Made by a program: the position numbers and the translations under genes. The notes beneath the pieces were generated by a model. The model was not told the DNA's origin and made no database searches. It saw only the letters and a list, made by a program, of their open reading frames with translations. Of a stretch of 24,132 bases of DNA, positions 1 through 9,208 are shown in pieces (within the stretch, counting starts at the first letter, position 1; every line of letters starts with the position of its first letter). The stretch is taken from the NCBI GenBank assembly GCA_049999805.1, contig JBNGIO010004178.1:1-24132 (forward strand), written 5' to 3'. This DNA is from Folioceros fuciformis (Eukaryota > Anthocerotophyta > Anthocerotopsida > Anthocerotales).

Positions 1-660
1 TTAGATGAAGGACTTTGTCGTTGAAGTGTAGCTCATATGAAGGACTGTGTCGTTGAAGTGCAACTTCAATGAAGGACTTCGTCGTTGAATTGCAGCTTAG
101 ATGGAGGACTTTGTCGTTGAAGTGTAGCTCACATGAAGGACTTCGTGGTTGAAGTGCAACTTCGATGAAGGACTTTGTCGTTGAATTGCAGCTTGGATGA
201 AGGACTTCGTCGTTGAATTGCAAAGTAGATGAAGCACTTCGTCGTTGAAGTGTAGCTCAAATGAAGGACTTCGTAGTTGAAGCGCAACTTAGATAAAGGA
301 CTTCGTTGTTGAATTGGAGCTTGGATGAAGGACTGCATCGTTGAAGTGTAGCTTGGACTTCATCGTTGAAGTGTAGCTCGCATGAAGGACTACAACTTAG
401 ATGAAGAACTATAGCTTAGATGAAGGACTTCATTGTTGAAGTGTAGCTCGCATGAGGGACTTTATCGTTGAAGTGTAGCTTTGATGAAGGACTTCATTTG
501 TGAAGTGCAACTCGGACATCAACAACTCGGACTTGGTTGTTGAAGTGTAGCTTTGATTAAGGACTTCATTTGTGAAGTGCAACTCGGACATCAACAACTC
601 GGACTTGGTTATTGATGTGCACAACTCGGGCAAAGGACTTTGTCGTTGAAGTGCAGGCAA
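1..660. repeat. 32-bp minisatellite array
   Basis: Tandem units begin with ATGAAGGACTTCGTCGTTGA and continue into GTGTAGCTC or GTGCAACTT variants. Unit starts at 5, 37, 69, 101, 133 and 165 fix the period at 32 bp. Units become irregular after about 340. From 481 a longer 72-bp unit appears twice (481 and 553), containing ACTTCATTTGTGAAGTGCAA. The array touches the window edge, so its true length is unknown. Short minus-strand open frames rich in S, T and K (129-338, 430-660) simply follow the repeat. I see no gene. Confidence 0.9.
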
Positions 661-1786
661 AGTTAGGGTTAGGGGACCAAATTTAGCCGTAGTGGACCAA
701 GTTTAAGGGTATGGGAACAAGTTTAGGGTAAACACACAGCGTGGTTTGAAAACCAGAGGTAGCGTCGACAACAAGGTGGTAAACTTTGGCCGAGGTTTAT
801 GCGCTGTTCCCACTTCGGCCTGCAGTAGCCGCCCCCGTCCCGAGGCCGAGGAATTATGAGGCTGTCCGACGAAGGCTGCAACATCTAAAGCCTAAATTGC
901 ATAGACTGCAGGGCAAGATGATATTGCACTTCAAGGGTCTACATAACCATCCCCAAGGTCATCCAAACCGCTGATCGGAACAGAACAAGTTTGTACCTGC
1001 ACACGAGTCCAAATTGCGAGCAGAAAAAGGTAGAAGGCAGCAGGAACCGTAGCTCTTGTCTCTTCACAAATTAGACTCAAGTAAAGAATATGAGGCTGCT
1101 GCTTCTACTTCTCTCCGCGTCCAGCCTCAATTTGGAGAGCAGTCGGCTTCCAGCAATCAGAAGAGGATGTTGGTACATGAGGGGTCATTGCCGCTTCCAA
1201 GGTCAAGGAAACTCTCACACTGTACAGATTACGGCCCCAAACCCTGGAGAAAATGCTTAACGTGAAGTTCTTTCCTCACACTGGCAACGTCCCTCTGAGC
1301 TTCCAAAATATGCTACTACTGACATGCAGACGGCTCCTTGGCTTGAAGTCACTAGCAGCCACAACACCAAGCTAAGTGGCAGGAGGCAGCTCGAAGCATC
1401 TTAGTTATCGTAAAACATTGACCCAGCTGGTATCTCCCTGCACCCTCCATCCTCCATCTTGCTGGTATCGCTTCATTGGAATCCAAATGCAAGGATTCAA
1501 GAAGTTTCATCCCTTGACATTAAGTGAAGTTTCCAGGACAACCTGGATACATGTGATCTCTGCAAAGGGAGCAACCGTGGGCAAAACATCTGTGGCAGTC
1601 ATGTCCAAGCTACAAGGAGGAGATACCTAGGCAAATCCTGCAACATGCATCCCTTGCACACCCTTCAGTTGCAACAACCTCCACCGTAGCACATGTACGT
1701 TGTTACGAGTACAGCAACCACCTACGTAAGCACCTTCATGTATGATGCACGTGAACTCCGTTGATACTCTGGACACATGAAACACT
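661..1786. other. intergenic, no recognisable gene
   Basis: Immediately after the minisatellite, 668-735 holds three imperfect copies of a motif like GGGACCAAGTTTAGGG. The rest has no long open frame and no recognisable protein similarity in any frame. Its right end lies downstream of the minus-strand Tic22-like stop codon at 1787, so part of it is probably that gene's 3' UTR. Confidence 0.5.
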
Positions 1787-3487
1787 CTAGCTGCTTGTCG
1801 TTTCAAAGTTCAGGGGACCTCCCAAGTCTGCAATGAAGAGAGGGCGGTGCTCCTTCCCTGAACCCTCACCCTTTCGAATCCTATCTTCTATGTCCTTGGC
1901 TGCTCCAGCCATTGCCTTGTCTAAATCATTCACGGGCCCGTTCATTGCAATCCCCATCATTGTTAACTTAGGTTGGAAACTATGGTCCATGGAAGATTTC
2001 TCTGAATCAGCTTCCTTAGGCTCACTCCTGCTGGAGGATGTCGCAGATTTCGTTCCCTGCATATCCAAATCCTCCCCAGTCTTCCTCTTCATCACCCCAT
2101 CCAGATTAAATCCCCAATTCTTACCAAAGGATCGAAAAGGCCTTTTCCCAGAATCCCTCCCATTCCACCCACTCTCTTGTCTACCAACAGCATCATCCAT
2201 TCCAGACACACTGCTATCCTCTCCACGACCAGAACTCCTTGGCCTGTAGTCGTCTTCCACGGCTGCTCCATCCTCAATACTGGCATTAGCGGCTTCAGTC
2301 TCCGCTGCAGCTGCTCTCCTTTCAAACGAGTCTACAACTACAGGGAAGCTCGGTTGGAGTCCAGCAAGATTCCGACTCCATTTGTTCCCCAGAAGCACAA
2401 CGTCCAGCAGGTCCTGGAAGTAAACCTCGGCCGCCTTAACGATGGCGGACTCCAACCCGGCTGCTCCCTGCCCCATTTCCTCCATGAACTCCTGCACTTC
2501 CATGGGATCTAAAAGGCCATCGGGGTCATCTTCAGCCACTTCCGCCGGGAAATCAACATCCACCTGACTATGGCGTTGCAGGTGACGTGCATAAATTAAC
2601 ATCTGATAGTAGTGATCCACCGAATGTCCCACCAGGTTGTCAACCTGCTTCTTATCGAAGAAGTAGGGAGTGAACCACCTGACCCCTCCTGGCGTCGACA
2701 TAGCAATGGTCAGATTCCTTGCAGTGAAAACAGGCACCCCCTTAAACGACTTGGCCGCTCGCTTCCCCTGCTCCTTCCTCAGCAACTCCTTGGCTGCCTT
2801 GACCTGTTTCTTGTCTGGCACAAATCTGAACATTGGAGGCTTCCCTTTGAAGTACCTGTACGCAGCATCCAGAGGGCAAGAGCCTACCGTGCTCCCATTA
2901 AGATTCAACCTTCTCACATACGTGGCTGCCTCATCCTTGTCGAAGTAGAAGCGGAAGACGGGGCCCTCGGTGTCGTCCTTAAAAATATGGCCCAGCGCCT
3001 TGCGTGCCCAGCCCACTGAGAAATGAGACACAAACGAGGGCACGAACGAAGGCAGGGACAATCTGAAGGAGTCGGCCCGCACCGCAATCAGGCCCCTCCG
3101 CGAGGTATCACACATTGTAAACACCTGCCCGATGAAGGCTGGTCCAAACCCCGAGAAATCCACCACCTCGTCTCCACCGGAATCTGCCACAGCCTCGCTG
3201 CTGGCGGCTGCAGATCCAGCAGCAACAGGCTTCACCGCTCCAACGTCCGAGGACGACGAGTTCTTAAAAGCCAGTAGCACCACCGGCCTGTGGGCAGCCA
3301 GGAGGCTGAGGTTTTGAGCCGCCCCCGTCCCCTGACCTTCCTGTGGGCACAGCTGCTTCCAAGAGGATACCACATTCTGCGTTACAGAGCCGAGCAGACC
3401 CGAGAGGAAGGCGTGGAGGAAGGTTTTCTGTTCCTGATTCTGCTTCTGCTGCTTCTGATGCTTCTGCCGGCCACGGCTGCTTCCTGC
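1787..3487 (-). CDS. Tic22-like family protein, 5' end lost in assembly gap
   Basis: Open minus-strand frame ending at a stop at 1787 and still open where it meets the N gap, so the N-terminus is missing. No ATG opens it; the 528-codon part from 3373 starts at a GTG. Numbering from there, residues 77-190 (FIGQVFTMCDTSR, then DKDEAATYVRRLNLNG) and 210-265 (KGVPVFTARNLTIAMS, WFTPYFFDKKQVDN) look like the duplicated halves of a Tic22 fold. Residues 288-302 (DPMEVQEFMEEMGQ) resemble the long plant Tic22-like proteins of about 530 residues. The C-terminal third (355-505) is acidic, Ser-rich and probably disordered. Tic22 proper acts in the chloroplast intermembrane space during protein import; the long form is poorly characterised, so role and location are inferred. 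A possible initiator lies beyond the gap: an ATG at 3635 reading MGGQGQDSTIRSVKLE into the Ns. Confidence 0.72.
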   Translation of the reverse strand, partial: AGSSRGRQKHQKQQKQNQEQKTFLHAFLSGLLGSVTQNVVSSWKQLCPQEGQGTGAAQNLSLLAAHRPVVLLAFKNSSSSDVGAVKPVAAGSAAASSEAVADSGGDEVVDFSGFGPAFIGQVFTMCDTSRRGLIAVRADSFRLSLPSFVPSFVSHFSVGWARKALGHIFKDDTEGPVFRFYFDKDEAATYVRRLNLNGSTVGSCPLDAAYRYFKGKPPMFRFVPDKKQVKAAKELLRKEQGKRAAKSFKGVPVFTARNLTIAMSTPGGVRWFTPYFFDKKQVDNLVGHSVDHYYQMLIYARHLQRHSQVDVDFPAEVAEDDPDGLLDPMEVQEFMEEMGQGAAGLESAIVKAAEVYFQDLLDVVLLGNKWSRNLAGLQPSFPVVVDSFERRAAAAETEAANASIEDGAAVEDDYRPRSSGRGEDSSVSGMDDAVGRQESGWNGRDSGKRPFRSFGKNWGFNLDGVMKRKTGEDLDMQGTKSATSSSRSEPKEADSEKSSMDHSFQPKLTMMGIAMNGPVNDLDKAMAGAAKDIEDRIRKGEGSGKEHRPLFIADLGGPLNFETTSS

Positions 3488-3587
3488 NNNNNNNNNNNNN
3501 NNNNNNNNNNNNNNNNNNNNNNNNNNNNNNNNNNNNNNNNNNNNNNNNNNNNNNNNNNNNNNNNNNNNNNNNNNNNNNNNNNNNNNN
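3488..3587. other. assembly gap of 100 N
   Basis: Exactly 100 undetermined bases, a length often used for gaps of unknown size. It interrupts the 5' end of the Tic22-like gene. Reading frames drawn across it are not meaningful. Confidence 0.98.
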
Positions 3588-4265
3588 CTCCAGCTTCACG
3601 CTACGAATGGTGGAATCCTGGCCTTGGCCACCCATCCACGGGCCGCGCGTAATCAATGCTGAAATTCACGCTCCGTCGAATCCTCCAGGCCCTGTGAAGC
3701 GAGCACCACGGCAGGAAGCGGTGCACGGAATTTTGAACCTGGAAAAAGGAGCTGGGTCGTGGAAGCCGACGACAGACGTCTCTTTCTGTGGTGTGAACCG
3801 GTGCTGGATGGTCGAGATCTTTTTTGGACCACGGAGGAGATCCGGATTTGACCTCATCCGAACATGTGATGCAGCTGGAGCGACGAGGCTGAGATGCTGT
3901 TGTCGAATCGGAGGAATTGGTGGTGGGACATGGACCTGCCTTCGTCTTGGGGCAGGTGTTTGCGCGAGGTGTCGATCGTGGCAAACACCTGGCTGATGAA
4001 TAGGCGGGCATGAAGTTTTAAGGAGATGATGCTGCTGCTGAGGAAGGGTCCCGCTGCGGCAAATCCTACCATTTCCACTGCAGTAACTGACTGTGGCCAG
4101 CTGAGCACCAAGTGGGTCTTCGTCCAATTTTGATTTCTGGCTCTGGAAGGTAGCTAATCTGCCTGTTTGTGTGCGTGTGCGTGTGTGAGGCCTGCGTTCG
4201 TGACGTGGGATTGATGCATCTGGGTTTTCTGGGTCTAGAGAGATTTCCATTGTTGGGTCGTTGGT
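3588..4265. other. upstream region between the Tic22-like gene and the PPR pseudogene
   Basis: Divergent intergenic stretch. It contains the possible first codons of the Tic22-like gene (minus strand, ATG at 3635) and a short Tic22-like relic at 3963-4000. A GT-rich run lies at 4166-4190. No other gene is supported; the minus-strand frames at 3666-4442 and 4066-4452 are low-complexity and antisense to the PPR pseudogene. Confidence 0.45.
3963..4000 (-). pseudogene. short relic resembling the Tic22-like gene
   Basis: Read on the minus strand this encodes FISQVFATIDTSR, against FIGQVFTMCDTSR in the intact gene at 3099-3136. The two 38-base stretches align without gaps and agree at about three quarters of positions. 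Similarity fades on both sides, and no long frame continues it. It could be a remnant of a tandem duplication or a chance match; its identical orientation and its position just upstream favour the former. Confidence 0.4.
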
Positions 4266-6538
4266 TTGTGCAGGGTGCATGCTGAGTGCAGGGGTATGAA
4301 GGATGGAGGGGTTGACATGGCTCTGCAGCTGCAGGCGATGGATCAAGTGGGGTGCTTGCCTTCGGTGCAAATGTATAGAGGCCTTCTGCAAGCCTGCATG
4401 AAAAGGAAGGATCTGGGTGGTGCCAGACAAGTGCATGCCCATCTGGCAGCACGTGGGTTTGAGTCGAATGAATTGCTGGGAAATCTTGTTGTCACCACGC
4501 TGGTTAAGTCTGGGAGTCTTGCGGATGGGCTTTTTGTGTTTGGAAGGTTGTCGGAGCGCACAGTTTTCTCTTGGACAGGCATCATTTCAGGGTGTGGCAA
4601 CGCCGGGAGGCGCTGTGGTGGTATGGAGAAATGCTGCGGGAAGGGGTGCTGCATGACAAGTATACTTTTGTGAGCCACCTCAAAGCGTGCAGCAAGGTGG
4701 GGGATCTGGAGGGTGGGAAGCAGATTCATGCTGATGCTCTCAGTTGGGCTTGTATCCGATGTGTTCGTCGGGAGCACGTTGGTCAGCATGTACGCGGAGT
4801 GTGGGAGTATTGAGCATGCTCGGGATGTTTTTGACCGGCTTTCACACCGGAAAGTGGTTTCGTGGACGACGATGGTAACAGCGTACGCTGAACAAGGCCT
4901 AGGGGAAATGGCCTTGCGTGTGTATCGGGAGATGCAGGAGGAGGGAATCAGGCCAGATGGCTGGACTATGGTGAGTGCTCTTCAGGCTTGTGGCAAGCTT
5001 GCAGAGGAGGAGGAAGGTGCGGTTGTGTATGGGTGCAGTGTAAAAGTGGAGGCTCTGGTGAAAGGGAAGGAAATACATGCACAGGCTGTTGCAAGGGGTT
5101 TGGCCTTGAATGGCTTTCTCCTCAGTGCCCTGGTTTGTATGTATGGTAAATGTGGGAGCATTAGAGATGCTCGATGCGTGTTTGAGATGCCTTCACATCA
5201 AGATGTTGTGTCCTGGACAGCCATGATCACAGCTTATGCACAGCAGGGCCAAGCAGAAATGGCGTTGGAAGTGTATGGGCAAATGAGAGCGGCAGGTGTC
5301 AGACCTGACGCGTGGACTCTTGTCAGTGTTCTCCAAGCCTGTTGGATTATTGCAGAGCAGCAAGCAGCTGGTGAGCAAGATAGTCCTGGGCTGTCGGACT
5401 CGCTTCGTTTGGGGAAAGCAATACACGCTGAAGCGGCTAAGCAGGGCCTGGAATCACAAATGCTTGTTGCAAACAGCCTGGTTAGTGTCTACACGAGATG
5501 CGGGAGTCTGCAGGATGCACAACATGTCTTCGATAGGCTGTCTCACCAAGATGTGGTAGCATGGAACACGATAACGGCATATAGCCGTCACGGCGAAGGA
5601 GAGAAAGCTCTGCAACTTTATGCACAGATGCGAGCGGGCGGCGTGACGTCTGATGAAGCTACGTTCCTCTGTGTCCTGGAAGCATGTTGCAGTACAGGGG
5701 CTTTAGCTACCTGTCTGCACACTTACCTCAGCATTCGTGATCAAGGGCTCGACTGCAGTCCTGCCATGGCTACCAGCCTAATCCATGCCTTGGGCAAATG
5801 TGGGAGCATGGAGGATGCACAAACTGTATTCGACGCTCTACCTCAGCCTGACGTGATGTCATGGACTGCACTGATTGCTGGCTATGCCCACCACGGAGCG
5901 TGCGACAAGGCCATGCTCTGCTATCAGAACATGTGACAGGCTGGTGTGAAACCAGATGGAGTAACCTTTACGGCATTGCTCTCAGCCTGCAGCCATGCGG
6001 GCATGGTAGAGCAAGGACTTGGCTAATTCAGCAGCATGGCCACCGAATATGGCATCCCTTCCGAACTGGAACACTACATCTGTGTAATTGACCTTGTGGC
6101 CAGAGCAGGACTCTTCAGCAAGGCTCAAAATCTGCTCACCCACATGCCAATGCAGCCCACTCTACCAGTGTGGCTGTCCCTATTGGCTGCCTGCCGAAAG
6201 CACGGCAACGTCGCCCTGGCAGAGTTCTTCTTCCAGTGTGCTACGACTTTGGACCTAGGGGAGGGGCAGCCTATTTGCTCATGTGGAACATCTATGCGGA
6301 TGCTGGACTCTGGGAGGAAGCAAACCAGATCAACCTGTCCAGACAGCAGACAGGTGCAAGGAAGAAGCCTGGGCAGAGCTGGATCGAGCACAAGCAGGAG
6401 GTGCACACATTCCTGGTGGGCGGACACCAACAGCAGCACCTTGTCCTCCACGGATTGCTGAAAGAACTCAACTTAGGTCTGAAGAAGCAAGGATTGATTT
6501 CACAGCTGGAGACGACTTCAGTTTCAAGGAGTGGCTGA
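4266..6538 (+). pseudogene. PLS-class pentatricopeptide repeat (PPR-E) pseudogene
   Basis: Classic plant organelle RNA-binding PPR protein: repeated blocks such as VSWTAMITAYAQQGQAEMAL, MYGKCGSIRDARCVFE and GVRPDAWTLVSVLQAC, ending in an E-type domain (LAACRKHGNV; KKPGQSWIEHKQEVHTFLVG). No DYW domain follows before the stop at 6536. The first plausible ATG is 4296 (MKDGGVDMALQLQ). The frame is broken five times: a frameshift near 4600-4615, a compensating one near 4735-4750, TGA at 5934 (between CYQNM and QAGVKPDG), TAA at 6024 (between GLG and FSSM), and a frameshift in a G-rich run near 6261-6268. Conserved PPR sequence continues across every break, so these are lesions in one former gene rather than introns. 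Intact members of this class direct organellar transcript editing or processing. The decay looks recent, because the protein similarity is still strong; sequencing error could explain a frameshift but hardly all five. Confidence 0.92.
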
Positions 6539-7489
6539 TATCCGTGGTCACAACTGACATACTTGCTCATTTTAATGAATCCTGGTACAACCTAAGCTTA
6601 TGGAGCCACAGAAGCTTTAAGCCTCTGAAGGCATGGCCAGACATGAGTGTCATCGGCCAACTGGCAGTTGCGGCAGATTGGTAGCTTCTTCTGATCATCG
6701 CACAGGAACCGTCCTGAGGATTTGGGGAGTTCCGCGGCATCGCTGTCGTGACTGAAGGTAGTGTTGCGGATCATTTTATCTGCTCTCCTGCTCGTGTGAA
6801 GTGTCAAGCACTTTGCTTCATCTCTTGGCTGCAATCTAAGGTGGCATGTCTCTGATGTACGGTCTCATGTGCCTCCTTATTCCCTGTGCTCATTCGTGGT
6901 GCCTTGTGCAGTGATTACTCCTCTTCGAGCTGCTTCTGACCGGAGGACTCGAGAGTGGGCTCGGGAGTGAGCCACATGAAAGCAGTCGAGACGTCTTCGT
7001 CTTGTATCTTTTGATCCTCCGGCTGCCACATCTTTGTAAATCCACAGGCTGTACAACTCTTGCTCCACGAAGTATCAACTACAGGAGTAGCAGCACTGTT
7101 TTGGGGGGTCACGCTCGCCATCTTGAAAGAACCAGTCCTTTCTTTCTTTCTTGCTTTCTTGTGTTGTAGATATGTCGAGAGCTTATTCGCATCGTGCAAC
7201 ATCCAAAATGACTGTCAACATCAAGCCGTTTGGGAAAATGTTGCCGAGTACACGTGGATGAGAACATGATCAAGAGCGTGGCACCCCCAGGAAGGTACAT
7301 GCTGCAAGTGGAAATCTGTCAAGATCAGCCAGGCTGCCTGTGTTGTCCTCCCTCGATACTTCGTTTCGTGTCTCAGTCTAGTATCAAAGCATTGAAGCTG
7401 TGCTCCGTCTTCCTTGGCTTGCTCGTGGTGCACGCTGGGTTTCCCCTTCGTGTGATACCTGCTGGATGAGACACGTACCACTCACCATC
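6539..7489. other. intergenic between PPR pseudogene and CIPK 3' end
   Basis: No DYW domain or other PPR continuation is found downstream of 6538. The right part probably holds the CIPK 3' UTR (minus strand). A pyrimidine tract (TTTCTTTCTTTCTTGC) lies at 7139-7160. The only candidate gene is the small minus-strand ORF at 6915-7121, listed separately. Confidence 0.45.
6915..7121 (-). CDS. doubtful small ORF, 68 aa, unknown
   Basis: ATG at 7121 has a strong plant initiation context (A at -3, G at +4) and follows a purine-rich leader, the complement of the tract at 7139-7160. The predicted peptide begins MASVTPQNSAATPVVD, has one C-x2-C (SCTACGF), and ends acidic (SGQKQLEEE). I recognise no family and see no second metal-binding pair, signal peptide or membrane segment. 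It may be a real short gene, part of an unannotated transcript, or chance. Nothing besides the start context supports it. Confidence 0.25.
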   Translation of the reverse strand: MASVTPQNSAATPVVDTSWSKSCTACGFTKMWQPEDQKIQDEDVSTAFMWLTPEPTLESSGQKQLEEE

Positions 7490-9208
7490 TCATTCCGGCT
7501 TCCGTTCCGCCACAGCCGGGAAGCGGGAAGCCAGTGCACAATTCAGGTGACCTATCACTTCTTGGTATATGGCAGTATCGCCGGACAATTTTCTCAGTTC
7601 GGCAACGCTGGATGTGGGCGTCACCCTGAGCACATCGACCAAGATGGAAAGTGCGCCCAGGCCGCCTCGAGGAGCACCTTCCACCGTTATGAGCAACTGG
7701 CATGCATTCGCTTGCACCTTGCAATATCTGAGCTGCCTGAAGCTGGTGGCAAAGATTTGCACCGTGTGCAGAGCAGCGTGAGGGCTGGTGTACCTGGTTT
7801 GCACCTGCGACCTGGATTCTCCGAACAGGGGAGAAAGGTCCATCCCGTTCGCGTTGGCGATGACCTCGAATGCATTCAGTGTCCTTTCCGTCTCCTCTTT
7901 CGATCGGGCAGAACCCGTAAACGCTGCCTCGACTTTCGCCAAGTCCGCGTTCACATCGTCATAATGTGTGAGATCTGGCGGAGTGTAGCCCACCGACACC
8001 CACGGCTTGGTGTAGAGCTGCTGGATCGTCGGGCGGCTTTGCGGCTTGGGATTCAGCATGGCGACCAGAAGCTCCTTGACGGGGTCAGGGAAGTCAGGCG
8101 GGTACGGGTAACTTCTGTAGTCTGTTGTCAAAAGGTTTTCGATGTATTGTTTTGTCGGGCAAGAACAATCGATGGGCGGGTATCCTGCGAGCATGCAGAA
8201 GAGAATGACACCACAAGAATACACATCTGCGGGCGGGCCGCGATACCCCACCCATTGCTGCGCTTTCTGGGTGAGGATCTCCGGAGCCATGTAAGAAAGT
8301 GTTCCCACAACGGAGCGGCCCACTGCTGGCATATAGGTCCCGGACTTGGCAGTGAACATGTCCACGGCTCCAAGCGCAGCGAGCCCGAAATCCGCCACCT
8401 TCAACTGGTTGGTGGAATTGAGAAGCAGATTTTCGGGCTTCAAATCCCTGTGACACACACCCTTGGTGTGGCAGTAGTGCAAAGCGTCAAGCAGTTGCTG
8501 GAAATACTTTCTTGCAACGTCCTCCTTCAGCTTCTTTGCCCTGACAATTGCGTCGAACACGGTTCCCCCGCTCACGTACTCCATCACCAGGAATATCCAC
8601 AACTTGGTGCCTGCAACGTCCAGCAGCCTAACCACGTTGGGATGCTTGATCCTCAGCATGGCGTGGATCTCCCTCGCAGTCTCCCCCTGCCAGTCTTCCA
8701 ATTGGAGCCTCAATTTTGGTTTGTACAGACACTTGATGGCCACTGTGTGTCCGGTCTTTGTGTCCAATGCCTTCCTCACTACGCCAAATGTCCCAGTTCC
8801 CAGCACGGGCCCCATCTGGTACTTGCCGATGCACCAAAGTTTAACCTTCGTGGTGGAGCGTTTACTTCGAGTTCCTTCACGGCCCCCCTTTCCATCCGGG
8901 CCGTGGCTTCTGGGTCCCGACAGAAACCCCGCTGTTTGGCAGAGAAGGGCCCGGCGCTTGCAGCTCACACGCCTCCCTCCGAGCTCCTCCTGGACATCCC
9001 ATGTGAAGCGGGGGCTGCTGATTGCTGTGCGATCACATCTCTGGTAGGCAGCAGCGGTGTGACCCGAATTCAGCAACTTGACAATGGTGGCCGGAAAGTA
9101 AGGTGGAGCCAACAGCAGATCAGCCAAGGTGCCCACATTTTGGGTTTCAAATGTCCTTGCCCTCCATTCCCGACCAAGTCTCCTTCGCAGCGCATGAATG
9201 CAAGCCAT
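7490..9208 (-). CDS. CBL-interacting protein kinase (CIPK/SnRK3), intronless, divergent
   Basis: A 572-residue single-exon Ser/Thr kinase. ATG at 9208 is the only in-frame Met before the kinase fold and has G at -3 and +4. Visible elements: glycine loop GTGTFG about 137-142, VAIK lysine K159, helix-C E180, HRD 253-255, DFG 273-275, APE 308-310, then a NAF motif (LNAFEVI, N445-F447) and a C-terminal PPI-like region (VQTRYTSP; VAELRKLSGDTAIYQE). CIPKs are Ca2+-responsive: CBL sensors bind the NAF segment and release autoinhibition, and the kinase then acts on ion transporters and stress outputs. Oddities: about 120 residues precede the kinase, beyond the usual 10-30; DFG to APE is roughly eight residues longer than in typical CIPKs; the usual TTCGTPNYVAPE reads RSVVGTLSYMAPE. 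The extension might instead be 5' UTR or belong to a spliced leader, but no downstream ATG would keep the kinase domain. Catalytic residues look intact. Confidence 0.9.
   Translation of the reverse strand: MACIHALRRRLGREWRARTFETQNVGTLADLLLAPPYFPATIVKLLNSGHTAAAYQRCDRTAISSPRFTWDVQEELGGRRVSCKRRALLCQTAGFLSGPRSHGPDGKGGREGTRSKRSTTKVKLWCIGKYQMGPVLGTGTFGVVRKALDTKTGHTVAIKCLYKPKLRLQLEDWQGETAREIHAMLRIKHPNVVRLLDVAGTKLWIFLVMEYVSGGTVFDAIVRAKKLKEDVARKYFQQLLDALHYCHTKGVCHRDLKPENLLLNSTNQLKVADFGLAALGAVDMFTAKSGTYMPAVGRSVVGTLSYMAPEILTQKAQQWVGYRGPPADVYSCGVILFCMLAGYPPIDCSCPTKQYIENLLTTDYRSYPYPPDFPDPVKELLVAMLNPKPQSRPTIQQLYTKPWVSVGYTPPDLTHYDDVNADLAKVEAAFTGSARSKEETERTLNAFEVIANANGMDLSPLFGESRSQVQTRYTSPHAALHTVQIFATSFRQLRYCKVQANACQLLITVEGAPRGGLGALSILVDVLRVTPTSSVAELRKLSGDTAIYQEVIGHLNCALASRFPAVAERKPE

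Noticed and set aside
1-660. CRISPR-like array of 32-bp repeats
   Set aside because: Repeats are directly contiguous without unique spacers and the DNA is eukaryotic; a minisatellite explains it.
661-676. Telomere-like GTTAGGGTTAGGGG
   Set aside because: Only two units, and the usual plant repeat is TTTAGGG; more likely part of the degenerate short repeat at 668-735.
3264-3996. Open frames running through the 100 N
   Set aside because: The gap length is probably arbitrary, so no frame can be carried across it.
5934-6026. U-to-C RNA editing could rescue the TGA and TAA in the PPR gene (to CGA and CAA)
   Set aside because: Such editing is known in plant organelles, not nuclear mRNAs, and it would not repair the three frameshifts.
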